A DNA stretch of 52,583 nt from Sutterella seckii. GTDB lineage: Bacteria > Pseudomonadota > Gammaproteobacteria > Burkholderiales > Burkholderiaceae_F. The stretch's first letter is position 1. The number at the start of each line of letters is the position of its first letter. Below, piece by piece: positions 31,661 through 40,397 of the stretch. A program made the position numbers and the translations under genes. The stretch spans positions 1-52,583 of the forward strand of contig NZ_WEHX01000007.1 in the NCBI RefSeq assembly GCF_009183815.1, in the 5' to 3' direction. Below the pieces are notes generated by a model that was not told where the DNA came from, ran no database searches, and saw nothing but the letters and a program-made list of their open reading frames with translations.

Positions 31661-32494
31661 TTACATTTGTTGCCACAGCTGCCAGAAGTGATGCGTGGGT
31701 CCGTGCCCGCTTCCAACAGAAAGTTCATCGGCATGCTGAATTGCGCCCGAAAGGTATTCCTTTGCTTTTTTCACTGCCAGAGGAACGCTTTCCGTCTGCG
31801 GCAGGAGCGCCGCAATAGCGGACGACAGCGTGCAGCCAGTCCCGTGCGTGTTTTTAGTATGGGTCCTCGCCGCTGAAAACCATTCCGTAAAGCCTTCCGG
31901 TCCGCAAAGGCAATCCGCAGAGTCATTGCCCGAAAGATGACCGCCCTTCACGAGCACCCATTCAGGATGAAGATGAGTCCTGATTTCCCTGGCAGCGGCC
32001 GACATTTCGTCGCGGCTCGTCATCTCGCCTTTGGCGAGAAGTTCAGCAGCCTCCGGGAGATTGGGAGTCACAAGAGTCGCAAGTGGCATCAGGCGGCGCT
32101 TAAGCGCCTCGAGCGCATCCTCGCGCAGGAGCCTGTCGCCGCTCTTTGCCACCATAACGGGATCAACCACTACCCAGCGGGGAGAATATTTTTCGAGCTG
32201 GAGAGCAACCGTCTCAATGACCTCAGCATCGTTGAGCATCCCGATCTTGACGGCGTCGATTCGCAGGTCGGAAAACACCGCCTCGAGTTCCGCCTCAACG
32301 AAAGATGCCGGAATCGGCATGACGCCCGTAACGCCCCGCGTATTCTGCGCGGTAAGCGCTGCGGGAGCCCCCGCGGCATAGGCGCCCAGCGCACTCATCG
32401 CCTTCACGTCGGCGAGCAGTCCGGCTCCGCCTGAAGGATCAATGCCGGCGATCGTCAGTACATTCGGGATTCGTTTTTGCGCGCGTACGTCCAT
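31661..32494 (-). CDS. thiD: Hydroxymethylpyrimidine (phospho)kinase ThiD
   Basis: This 277-residue kinase phosphorylates HMP and HMP-phosphate in thiamine synthesis. The start at 32494 is set by GGAG 5 bases upstream; a longer frame extends further into waaA without support. Ribokinase-fold marks are NVLTIAGIDPSGGAGLLADVK, VVDPVMVAKSGDRLL near 110, TPNLPEAAELL near 150, VLVKGGHL near 195 and the catalytic NTHGTGCTLSSAIAALL near 225. It overlaps the waaA 3' end by 40 bp. Thiamine synthesis is unrelated to the lipopolysaccharide genes upstream, so co-transcription appears incidental. An 8-bp dyad (AATTAGTT/AACTAATT, 31645-31662) covers the stop. Confidence 0.94.
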   Translation of the reverse strand: MDVRAQKRIPNVLTIAGIDPSGGAGLLADVKAMSALGAYAAGAPAALTAQNTRGVTGVMPIPASFVEAELEAVFSDLRIDAVKIGMLNDAEVIETVALQLEKYSPRWVVVDPVMVAKSGDRLLREDALEALKRRLMPLATLVTPNLPEAAELLAKGEMTSRDEMSAAAREIRTHLHPEWVLVKGGHLSGNDSADCLCGPEGFTEWFSAARTHTKNTHGTGCTLSSAIAALLPQTESVPLAVKKAKEYLSGAIQHADELSVGSGHGPTHHFWQLWQQM

Positions 32495-33768
32495 AACTTC
32501 TCCAGTACAGCCATCATGCGGCCGGTTGCGCCGGCGCAGCGCCGGGCAAAATCTGCCGCCGCAGCCCCGGCTCGATCCCTTTCGCCCGGATCTGCCAGCC
32601 ACTTTTCCACGACATCCAGCGCTTCTGCGGCATCCTTTACCTGCACCATGCCGCCGGCGGCAATGCCTTCGCGGATGATGCGCTCAAAGTTGAAGGTCGA
32701 AGGACCAACCACCACCGGAGAGCCGGCCATTGCGGGTTCAATCACATTCTGCGAACCGCAGGGCGCAAAGGATCCGCCCATGATGGTGACGCTCGCAAGC
32801 GCGCAGTAAAAGCTCATTTCGCCCATGCTGTCGCCGAGGATGACGTCCGTGCCCTCCGAAAGCTCCTCGGGCGCCGCCAGACGGGAACGCCGCACGACCT
32901 TGAGTCCGGATTCCTGCAGGAGCGCCTCAACCTGGTCAAAGCGTTCCGGGTGACGGGGAACGATAACGACATGGGCTTTGCGCAGAAGGCCGGCGTGCGT
33001 CTTAAAGGCGTGAGCAAACATGGCCTCCTCGCCGTCGCGGGTCGACGCAATCAGGACCACCGGGCGCGTGAGTTTAACGGCAAGCGCCTTGGCGGTAGCC
33101 ACCTGCGAGAGGTCCGGACGGATATCGAATTTAACGCTTCCCGTTACCTGCACGTCGACGGCGCCGAGGCTCTCGAGTCTTTCCTTATCCTCGTCGCTCT
33201 GCGCGAGCACGGCAGAGAAAGAACTGAAAGCGGGAGCCATGATGTCCATAAAGCGCGCCGCCTGCGCTCGGGACTTTTCGCTCTCGCGGGCATTGGCAAG
33301 CACCACCGGAATCTGACGGCGCTTCATTTCGCTCATGAGATTGGGCCAGACCTCCGTTTCCATGATGACTCCGAGCGTCGGCCGCGTTTGTCGCGCAAAT
33401 TTCTCAACCGCATAAGGCGCGTCATAGGGGAGATAGCACTGATGAATGCGCTCGGGCGCCATGCGCACGAGCTTCTTTCCGGCTTCGCGCCCGGTGGGCG
33501 TCATGTGCGTCAGGATCACGTCGCACTCGGGCCAGGCGGAAAGCATCGCCTCAAGAAGGGGCTTCGCCGCATTGGTTTCCCCGACGCTCACCGCATGGAT
33601 CCAGACGCGGGGCCGCTGCGTTCTCAAGGGGTATGTCCCCCAGGCAAAGCGTTCGTCCCAATAGTCCCGGTAAGCCGGCTGCCGGCGCGAGCGCCACATG
33701 AGGTAGAGACTTGCCAGAGGGAGCGCCACGGTTGTAATGGCGCGGTAAAGCCCGGGGGTGATTTTCAT
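32455..33768 (-). CDS. waaA: 3-deoxy-D-manno-octulosonic acid (Kdo) transferase WaaA
   Basis: This 437-residue membrane-anchored GT-B glycosyltransferase adds Kdo to lipid IVA. The N-terminal anchor is LYRAITTVALPLASLYLMW. Conserved regions follow: WIHAVSVGETNAAKPLL near 55 with the catalytic acidic residue, ILTHMTPTGREAGKKL, MIMETEVWPNL-type GVIMETEVWPNLM near 130, TGSVKFD near 210, VIVPRHPERFDQ near 275 and GGSFAPCGSQNVIEPA near 335, part of the CMP-Kdo site. Normal length. It lies 14 bp after waaC. Whether it adds one or two Kdo units cannot be told. Confidence 0.95.
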   Translation of the reverse strand: MKITPGLYRAITTVALPLASLYLMWRSRRQPAYRDYWDERFAWGTYPLRTQRPRVWIHAVSVGETNAAKPLLEAMLSAWPECDVILTHMTPTGREAGKKLVRMAPERIHQCYLPYDAPYAVEKFARQTRPTLGVIMETEVWPNLMSEMKRRQIPVVLANARESEKSRAQAARFMDIMAPAFSSFSAVLAQSDEDKERLESLGAVDVQVTGSVKFDIRPDLSQVATAKALAVKLTRPVVLIASTRDGEEAMFAHAFKTHAGLLRKAHVVIVPRHPERFDQVEALLQESGLKVVRRSRLAAPEELSEGTDVILGDSMGEMSFYCALASVTIMGGSFAPCGSQNVIEPAMAGSPVVVGPSTFNFERIIREGIAAGGMVQVKDAAEALDVVEKWLADPGERDRAGAAAADFARRCAGATGRMMAVLEKLWTYARKNESRMY

Positions 33769-33782
33769 AATTCTGCAGTTCT

Positions 33783-34754
33783 TTATTTTTCAGCACGAAC
33801 GCGACGGGCGGCTTCAAACACTTCGTCGACCGTCGGCATCTGATTGGTGCCGCCCAGGCTCTCGCAGGGGCCGTCCCCAATGAGGCGCAGCGTTTCCGTA
33901 GGCGTCGCCACAAATATTCCGACGCTCGGGCATCCGAGCGCTGCGGCAAGATGCGCGAGCCCCGTATCGACGCCAACCATCAGTTCGGCCTGCGCAAGGC
34001 TCACGGCAACCTGAGACAGCCGGGCGCGCGGCGCCACGATGGCACCGGGAATTCCGGCCGCCACGCGCTTTGCGCGGATTTCTTCCTTCGCGCCGCCCCA
34101 GTAGATGACGGGCGTAAGGCCCTCAGCCACAAACCTGCGGCCGAGCTCCATCCAGGAATCATCCGGCCAGAGCTTTTCATCGCGGCTCGTATTCACCGCA
34201 AAGGAAACGGTCTTTGCATCGGTCCTGACAGAAGGCTCCCCCCTGGCAAGAAGGCCGAAATGCGGATGTTCCGGATCAATTTCGTAGCCGAGGGTCTGCG
34301 CTGCCGCAAGGCGATAGCGCTTGACAGCGCCGAGCGACTCAGGGAGATCAAGCTTATGCGCATATGCGAGAGACGCAAGTGGCTCCCGGATGGTTCCCCA
34401 CGTGTACCCGGTGGACGGCACGCCGGTCCAGCGGGCGACGAGCGCGGAGCGCATGAGTCCCTGGATATCCAGAACGCAGTCGTACTCTTCTGTTGCCAGC
34501 TCTTTTTTCAGCGATGCAATTTCCGCGCGCGTCTCCCTGCTCAAAAGAGACTTTCGCCAGCGGCGGAAAGCCGTGACGCGCACGGATTCAACCGCAGGCG
34601 CAAGGCGCGGGATGTCCCGGAAGCTCTCCTCCGCCACCCAGTCGATCCGTGCGTCGGGGAGCGCTTTCCGGATGTCATGCGCTACGGGAAGCGCATGAAT
34701 GATGTCTCCCATCGATGAAGACTTGATGATGAGGATGCGCCTCGCTCCCGTCAT
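33783..34754 (-). CDS. waaC: Lipopolysaccharide heptosyltransferase I WaaC
   Basis: This 323-residue GT9-family enzyme transfers the first L-glycero-D-manno-heptose onto Kdo at the cytoplasmic face. The N-terminus carries the family start ILIIKSSSMGDIIHALPVAHDI, then RIDWVAEESFRDIPR. The sugar-nucleotide region has FAVNTSRDEKLWPDDSW near 180 and VGVDTGLAHLAAALGCPSVGIF near 260. It overlaps pgi by 4 bp (ATGA) and precedes waaA by 14 bp. The donor, ADP-heptose, would come from the hld genes divergently encoded at 37.8-40.9 kb. WaaC was preferred over WaaF because of the adjacent waaA and the DWVAEESF motif. Confidence 0.92.
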   Translation of the reverse strand: MTGARRILIIKSSSMGDIIHALPVAHDIRKALPDARIDWVAEESFRDIPRLAPAVESVRVTAFRRWRKSLLSRETRAEIASLKKELATEEYDCVLDIQGLMRSALVARWTGVPSTGYTWGTIREPLASLAYAHKLDLPESLGAVKRYRLAAAQTLGYEIDPEHPHFGLLARGEPSVRTDAKTVSFAVNTSRDEKLWPDDSWMELGRRFVAEGLTPVIYWGGAKEEIRAKRVAAGIPGAIVAPRARLSQVAVSLAQAELMVGVDTGLAHLAAALGCPSVGIFVATPTETLRLIGDGPCESLGGTNQMPTVDEVFEAARRVRAEK

Positions 34755-36226
34755 GACGCGCTCGCCTCGGCGAGAGCCTTCTTCGGATCAAGTCCTCTCT
34801 CCGCGCTTCTCGAAAGCCGCTTGCCGAGCTCCACGCCCGGTTGATCGAAGGGATTGAGTCCGAAGAGGTGGCCCAGCATCGTGGTCTTGTGTTCGTACAT
34901 AGCCATCAGGGCCCCCAGACGCCTTGGCGTCACGGCGTCGAGCACGATCGTCGATACGGCGTTGAAGAAGGGGCTTTCAGGCCCGCGCATGACGAGCGCT
35001 TCAGCCTGCGCACGGGCATTCGCGAGGAGCACGCGGTAGTGCTCGGCATAACGGTGGCCGGGCATTTCGCTCCAGACGAGATCAATGCTGGTCCTTCCGG
35101 TGCCGTCCCGAAGCCACTGGTAGAAGCTGTGCTGTCCTTCATTGCCGTTAGCGCCCCAGACTTCGAGCCCGGTGTTGCCTTCAACGGGATGCCCGTCAGG
35201 TCCGTGCGTTTTGCCGAGCGACTCCATCTCGAGCTGCTGCAGCCAGGGCACGATGACCCGAAGTCTTTCGTCATAGGGCAGAAGGCAATGGGACGTGATG
35301 CCCATCTTCGTTGCGTTCCAGTACTCCATCATGGCGAGAAGCACCGGAATGTTTTCGCCTTCAGCGGCAGATACGGAATGGCGATCCATTTCATTGGCGC
35401 CCATCAGGAATTCAGTAAAAGCCTCCGTTCCCAGGGCAAGGACAACGGGCAAGCCGATCGAGCTCCAGACTGAGAAGCGGCCGCCTACCCAATTCCAGAG
35501 ACGGAAGCGGTTTTCGGGAGGCAGACACATGATGTCGGCGGCTTCAGGGTTGGCGGAAACCACCACCATGTGGCGGCTTCTGTCAGCACCCACGATGCCG
35601 TTATCGAGCAGCCATTGGTCGACAGCAGTTGCATTCACCTGCGTTTCGCGGGTCGTAAAGCTCTTTGAAGAGACGACGACAAGCGTCGACCGGGGATTGC
35701 AGACGGAGAGAATGCGTTCAAGAAGCACGCCGTCGACGGAAGCAAGGAAATGGAGCCTGAGATCCGGGTTCGCCGTTCTGAGCGCATGCCAGACCGCGCG
35801 CGGCCCCATTTCGGAGCCGCCGATCCCGATATTGATCACATCGGTAATGCGGTCGCCGCGGCAGCCGCGCCAGCGCCCGTCGCGCACGCGCTGGGCGAAA
35901 TCGAAGAGTCGCTTTCTTTCCGCGAGCACCTCATCGTAACGCGGAGCTTCGGCAGAAAACGCGCGCAGCGACGTATGGAGCGCCTGGCGATGCTCGCCCT
36001 GATTAACGGTCGCCCCCTGGACCATCGCCCGATGGGCCTCCAGAAGCCCCTTCTTTTCAACAAATTTCAGTAAGCCCTCGAAGTCCGCAGCGGAAATGCG
36101 CTGCCGGGAAATGTCAAGCTTGATGCCGCAGGCGCGGATTGCCGTGCGCTCAGGAGCGCTGTCGCGAAGAAAGGGGACGCTCTGGGGCTGGGAAGCCTGA
36201 TTCTTTTTGCTGGAAGCGGAACTCAT
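34751..36226 (-). CDS. pgi: Glucose-6-phosphate isomerase
   Basis: This 491-residue enzyme interconverts glucose-6-phosphate and fructose-6-phosphate. ATG 36226 was preferred over 36235, because AAGG abuts the latter. It shows INIGIGGSEMGPRAVWHAL, the phosphate loop VVVSSKSFTTRETQ, WVGGRFSVWSSIGL near 225, GHRYAEHYRVLLANARAQAEAL with the conserved histidine, and FDQPGVELGK with the base-assisting lysine. The segment usually reading WGEPGTNGQH reads WGANGNEGQH here, so the canonical catalytic glutamate position is alanine with a glutamate four residues on. It is about 55 residues shorter than E. coli Pgi. It lies 12 bp after algC. Confidence 0.93.
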   Translation of the reverse strand: MSSASSKKNQASQPQSVPFLRDSAPERTAIRACGIKLDISRQRISAADFEGLLKFVEKKGLLEAHRAMVQGATVNQGEHRQALHTSLRAFSAEAPRYDEVLAERKRLFDFAQRVRDGRWRGCRGDRITDVINIGIGGSEMGPRAVWHALRTANPDLRLHFLASVDGVLLERILSVCNPRSTLVVVSSKSFTTRETQVNATAVDQWLLDNGIVGADRSRHMVVVSANPEAADIMCLPPENRFRLWNWVGGRFSVWSSIGLPVVLALGTEAFTEFLMGANEMDRHSVSAAEGENIPVLLAMMEYWNATKMGITSHCLLPYDERLRVIVPWLQQLEMESLGKTHGPDGHPVEGNTGLEVWGANGNEGQHSFYQWLRDGTGRTSIDLVWSEMPGHRYAEHYRVLLANARAQAEALVMRGPESPFFNAVSTIVLDAVTPRRLGALMAMYEHKTTMLGHLFGLNPFDQPGVELGKRLSRSAERGLDPKKALAEASAS

Positions 36227-36238
36227 CGGATGCATCCT

Positions 36239-37621
36239 TCAGTGAGGAATGTTGATCGAAGGGTCAATGCGCTTCATTTCTTCCGTAAAGCGCTTTTCGA
36301 TGCGCGCCAGCGCTTCCGGGGTATCCCCCTCAAAGCGAAGCACCACGACGGGCGTCGTATTGGACGAGCGCGCCAGCGCAAAGCCGTCCTTCCACTCAAC
36401 TCGAACGCCGTCGACCGTAATCACGTGTTCTGCGTCATCAAACCTGCATCCGGCGCTGAAGCGCTCAATAAAGCGCCTGGGCGCCCCTTCCTCCATGGGA
36501 ATCTGAAGTTCCGGCGTATTGACGGCATTGGGAAGGCTTCTGAGCGTTTCAGACGGATTCTCAGAGCGGGACAGAATCTCGAGGAGCCTCAGAGCCGCAT
36601 AGATGCCGTCGTCAAATCCCGTCCAGCGTTCGTCGTTAAAGAAGAGATGCCCGGACATTTCGCCCGCAAAGGGAGCCTTCGTTTCGCGCAGCTTCGCCTT
36701 CACGAGCGAATGCCCCGTCGGGCTGATGGTCGGAATGCCGCCCTTTTGGGCGACCCAGTCCACGAGCTTTCTCGAACATTTAACGTCGTAGACGATGGGT
36801 TCTCCCGGATGACGGGAAAGAATGTCGGCGGCGAAAAGCATCATGAGGCGGTCGGGGAAAATGACGTCGCCCGTATTGGTGACGACGCCCAGGCGGTCGC
36901 CGTCGCCGTCAAGCGCAAATCCGTAATCCGCCCCCGTTTCCTTCACGCGGGCAATAAGGTCCGAAAGGTTCTTCGGCTTCGAAGGATCGGGATGATGATT
37001 GGGGAAGGTGCCGTCCGGATCGCAATAGAGCGGGATCAGATCAACATCAACGCGCGAGAAGAGCGCCAGCATGGTGGGGCCGCCGATGCCGTTTCCGGCA
37101 TCCGCCACGACCTTCAGGCGGCGCTCAATCCTGATCCCGGAGAGCGCTTTTTCAATGTACGGGTCGACCGCATCGATGACTTCAACTTCGCCGGGCTTTT
37201 CCGCCGTGATCCAGTCGCCTGCCTCAGCGCGGCGTCGAATGTCCTGGATCTTTTCGGCAAAGAGCGTAACCCCCGCAACCATCATCTTGAGGCCGTTCCA
37301 TTCCGGAGGGTTATGGGACCCCGTCACCGCAACGCCGGTACCGTTTCCAAAATGCTTCGTTGCGTAATAAAGAACGGGCGTCGGCACCGCGCCGGCATTG
37401 AGCACCTTGATGCCCGTTGAGGCGATGCCGTCAATCAGGGCATTGAGCAGCCGCTCGCCGGAAACGCGCCCGTCGCGGGCCACGCAGAATGAGGGGGCTC
37501 CTGCTTCCACTGCCAGAGTGCCGAGCACCCGGCCGACAGCACGGACAGCCTCTTCTGTAAGGGTCTTGTCGACTATGCCGCGAATGTCGTACGCCTTGAA
37601 AATGGAAGAATCAAGCTGCAT
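36239..37621 (-). CDS. algC: Phosphomannomutase/phosphoglucomutase (AlgC type)
   Basis: This 460-residue alpha-D-phosphohexomutase interconverts 6- and 1-phosphates of mannose and glucose, supplying GalU and nucleotide-sugar routes. The start at 37621 has GGAG 8 bases upstream. The N-terminal FKAYDIRGIV motif, the phosphoserine loop GVAVTGSHNPPEWNGLK near 100, the metal-binding DGDGDRLGVV near 235, the sugar-binding GEMSGHLFF near 315 and the phosphate-binding RSSNTTPVVVLRFEG near 420 are all present. It heads algC-pgi-waaC-waaA-thiD and is divergent from the heptose operon. A specific role in alginate is not implied. Confidence 0.95.
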   Translation of the reverse strand: MQLDSSIFKAYDIRGIVDKTLTEEAVRAVGRVLGTLAVEAGAPSFCVARDGRVSGERLLNALIDGIASTGIKVLNAGAVPTPVLYYATKHFGNGTGVAVTGSHNPPEWNGLKMMVAGVTLFAEKIQDIRRRAEAGDWITAEKPGEVEVIDAVDPYIEKALSGIRIERRLKVVADAGNGIGGPTMLALFSRVDVDLIPLYCDPDGTFPNHHPDPSKPKNLSDLIARVKETGADYGFALDGDGDRLGVVTNTGDVIFPDRLMMLFAADILSRHPGEPIVYDVKCSRKLVDWVAQKGGIPTISPTGHSLVKAKLRETKAPFAGEMSGHLFFNDERWTGFDDGIYAALRLLEILSRSENPSETLRSLPNAVNTPELQIPMEEGAPRRFIERFSAGCRFDDAEHVITVDGVRVEWKDGFALARSSNTTPVVVLRFEGDTPEALARIEKRFTEEMKRIDPSINIPH

Positions 37622-37834
37622 CTCTCTATATCTCCGGACAGAAACCGAATTGAAGCGCACGCGAAGCCCATCACTTTTGAAGAACCCCGTACCGCTTCTG
37701 AAGTAAGCCTTTAATTTTAGCCGGGCGGCAGAGCAGGAATTGCTGATCTCGCGCGGGCTGAAAGGCCCATTTACAATCCGGAGAAATTGATTTCAGAGAG
37801 GCTTCCCTCTCCATCTGATCCTGAAGTGCCACCA

Positions 37835-38758
37835 ATGGATAAAGCTCAGCTCAAAAAAGCCCGCGTTCTGGTTGCGGGCGACGCCATGCTCGACCGCTAC
37901 TGGTTCGGAGACGCCGAACGCATCTCCCCGGAAGCTCCTGTTCCCGTCGTGCGCGTGACGCGCACTGAGGAACGTCTCGGGGGCGCAGCCAACGTTGCGC
38001 GCAATATTGCCTCCGTGGGCGCCTCCTCCACGCTCCTTTCCGTTCTCGGAAGCGACGAAGCTGGCCACACGATCGAAAAGCTCCTCATTGAGGAAGGCAT
38101 TACGCCCCGGATTGAATTCGATCCGGCGCTTAATACTACAGTCAAGCTTCGCGTTGTCGCCCGTCAGCAGCAGCTCGTGCGCTGCGACTTCGAAGCCTTT
38201 CCGGCTGAAGAAGTTCTGAAGCGCCACCTGGGACTTTTCAACGAACTTCTCTCGGAAACCAATGCGCTCGTTCTTTCCGACTACGGCAAGGGCGGCCTTT
38301 CGCACATCGCCGACATGATTGAAAGCGCCCGCGCGAAGAACCTTCCGATTCTCGTCGACCCCAAGGGCGACGACTACAGCCGCTACCGCGGCGCCACCGT
38401 CATTACGCCGAACCGCGCGGAGCTGCGCCAGGTCGTCGGAAGCTGGTCGTCGGAAGCGGCGCTCATCGAGCGCGCGCAGAACCTGCGCCGCGAGCTCAAC
38501 CTCTCCTACCTTCTTCTCACGCGCTCTGAAGAAGGCATGACGCTTTTCGGGCCTGAGGGCGAACTCAACGTGCCCGCTCAGGCGCGCGAAGTCTTCGACG
38601 TTTCAGGCGCGGGCGACACTGTGATCGCCATTCTTGCCGCAATGCTCGCAACCGGCATGCCGATTGAGGATGCGGTACGGATTGCCAACCGCGCCGGCGG
38701 CATCGTTGTCGGGAAACTCGGCACCGTTGCAGTATCCTATGAGGAGCTCTTCGCGTGA
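37835..38758 (+). CDS. hldA: D-glycero-beta-D-manno-heptose-7-phosphate kinase (HldE kinase domain as a separate protein)
   Basis: This 307-residue ribokinase-family enzyme makes heptose-1,7-bisphosphate. The start at 37835 gives MDKAQLKKARVLVAGDAMLDRYW, the family N-terminus. It also shows ERLGGAANVARNIASVG near 50, VLSDYGKGGL near 155, DPKGDDYSRYRGATVITPNRAE near 185 and the catalytic VFDVSGAGDTVIAILAA near 260. In enterobacteria this domain is fused to the adenylyltransferase (HldE/RfaE). Here the two are separate genes with hldD and gmhB between them. It is the first gene of the plus-strand heptose block, divergent from algC. The ribosome site is weak. Confidence 0.95.
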   Translation: MDKAQLKKARVLVAGDAMLDRYWFGDAERISPEAPVPVVRVTRTEERLGGAANVARNIASVGASSTLLSVLGSDEAGHTIEKLLIEEGITPRIEFDPALNTTVKLRVVARQQQLVRCDFEAFPAEEVLKRHLGLFNELLSETNALVLSDYGKGGLSHIADMIESARAKNLPILVDPKGDDYSRYRGATVITPNRAELRQVVGSWSSEAALIERAQNLRRELNLSYLLLTRSEEGMTLFGPEGELNVPAQAREVFDVSGAGDTVIAILAAMLATGMPIEDAVRIANRAGGIVVGKLGTVAVSYEELFA

Positions 38759-38824
38759 GCCCCGGACGGCCGCGAATGACGCCTTTTTCTGGTCTTCTTT
38801 TTTCCTTTCCGTTTAGGAATCTGA

Positions 38825-39826
38825 ATGAGCATTCTCGTTACGGGCGCAGCCGGCTTCATCGGCTGCAACAATGTGATCGCGCTCAATAAGCGCGGCGTTA
38901 CCGACATCATCGCCGTCGACAATCTTGAGAAGAGCGAGAAGTTCGTCAATCTCACGAAATGCGCGATTTCGGACTACTTCGACAAGCGCGACTTCATCGC
39001 GCGCGTTCGCGCCGGCACGGCTCCGAAGCCGGAAGCCATCTTCCATCAGGGCGCCTGCTCGGACACGATGGAGCTTGACGGCAAGTACATGATGGAGAAC
39101 AACTACCGCTACACGCTGGAGCTCTACCGCTGGGCTCAGGAGCTGCGGATCCCCTTCATCTATGCCTCTTCGGCCGCCACCTACGGCGCGCACACCGAAT
39201 TCATCGAGGACGTCCGTTATGAAGGCCCCTTGAATGTCTACGGCTACTCCAAGTACCTCTTCGACCAGGTGCTGCGCCGCGAGCTCGGATACCTCCGCGC
39301 GCCCGTGATCGGCCTCAAGTACTTCAATGTCTACGGCCCCCATGAGCAGCACAAGGGCCGCATGGCGTCCGTCGCCTTCCATCAGTACTTCCAGTACCGG
39401 CGCGACCATAAGGTGAAGCTTTTCGAAGGCTGCCTCGGCTACGCCAACGGCGCGCAGGAGCGCGACTTCGTCTACGTTGAGGACGTCTGCAAGGTCCTCA
39501 TGCATTTCCTCGATCGTCCGGTTTCGGGCGTCTTCAATTGCGGCACCGGCCGCGCTCAGCCCTTCAACGCCGTTTCGCTCTCCGTCGTCAATACCATTCG
39601 CGAAAGCGAGGGGCTTCCCGCCTACACGCTGGAAGAGGCCGTGGGCGCAGGCGAAATTGAGTACATTCCTTTCCCGGAAGCGCTCAAGGGCAAATATCAG
39701 GCCTACACGCAGGCGAATCTTGAGAAGCTTCGCGCTGCGGGCTGCGACGTGGAGTTCCGCTCCGTCGAGGAAGGCACGTCCGACTACATGAAGGTGCTCC
39801 TCAAAGAGTATCCGACCGTTGCCTGA
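38825..39826 (+). CDS. hldD: ADP-L-glycero-D-manno-heptose-6-epimerase HldD
   Basis: This 333-residue short-chain dehydrogenase/reductase epimerises ADP-D,D-heptose to the L,D form used by WaaC. The nucleotide loop is VTGAAGFIGCN (residues 5-15) and VDNLEKSEKFVNL follows. Catalytic residues lie in YASSAATYG (Ser/Thr) near 115 and YGYSKYLFD (Tyr/Lys) near 140. NVYGPHEQHKGRMASVAF near 170 is diagnostic for HldD. AGGA lies 9 bases before the ATG. The 3' end shares one base with the gmhB ATG (TGATG), so translation is coupled. Confidence 0.97.
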   Translation: MSILVTGAAGFIGCNNVIALNKRGVTDIIAVDNLEKSEKFVNLTKCAISDYFDKRDFIARVRAGTAPKPEAIFHQGACSDTMELDGKYMMENNYRYTLELYRWAQELRIPFIYASSAATYGAHTEFIEDVRYEGPLNVYGYSKYLFDQVLRRELGYLRAPVIGLKYFNVYGPHEQHKGRMASVAFHQYFQYRRDHKVKLFEGCLGYANGAQERDFVYVEDVCKVLMHFLDRPVSGVFNCGTGRAQPFNAVSLSVVNTIRESEGLPAYTLEEAVGAGEIEYIPFPEALKGKYQAYTQANLEKLRAAGCDVEFRSVEEGTSDYMKVLLKEYPTVA

Positions 39827-40397
39827 TGACGCGCGCAGCTTTTCTCGACCGCGACGGCGTGATCAACATTGATCACGCCTATGTACACGACCGGGAGCAT
39901 TTCGAATGGATTCCGGGGGTCCTTGAGGCCGCCCGGATCCTCTACGATGCTGGCTTTCTCCTTGTTGTCGTCACGAACCAATCCGGCATTGGACGGGGCT
40001 ACTACAGCACTGAGGACTTTCAGAAGCTCACCGACTGGATGAAGAGCGAATTCGCCCGCGCGGCGCTCCCATCGCCGACGTTCGCTTCTGCCCGCATCAT
40101 CCGGAAAAGGCGCTTCCGCCCTGGCGCATCGACTGCAGCTGCAGAAAGCCCAAACCGGGCATGATTCTTGCCGCTGCCGAGGCGCTGCAGATCGACCTCA
40201 GCCGCTCCATCATGTTTGGAGACAAGCCGGGCGACTGTACCGCCGGGAGGCTTGCCGGACTTCCCGAACGCGTGCTTCTCGGCACTGACGGAAAATCTCT
40301 GCCGGAACCCTCGGCCGATGCCACGCATGCTGCCCGGGATCTCCTCTCTGCCGTCCGCTCCGGCTGGATGGCTGACTTCATGGGAAAAGCACAATGA
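39826..40397 (+). pseudogene. gmhB: D-glycero-beta-D-manno-heptose-1,7-bisphosphate 7-phosphatase GmhB, frameshifted
   Basis: This HAD phosphatase removes the 7-phosphate before adenylylation. The opening frame shows AAFLDRDGVIN with both HAD aspartates and VVTNQSGIGRGYYS, then shifts near residue 81 and stops at 40164. Adding one base at the CCC run (40068-40070) restores IADVRFCPHHPEKALPPW, the zinc-binding Cys/His set (CPHH...CSC) and MFGDKPGDC, to a TGA at 40397: about 190 residues, the normal size. The two partial frames together contain every expected motif, so the break is either a consensus error or a recent mutation. It overlaps hldC as ATGA. Confidence 0.88.

Noticed and set aside
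37622-37834. Promoter for hldA using TACAAT at 37772-37777
   Set aside because: The only -35-like hexamer (TTGCTG, 37740-37745) is 26 bp away, too far for sigma70 spacing.
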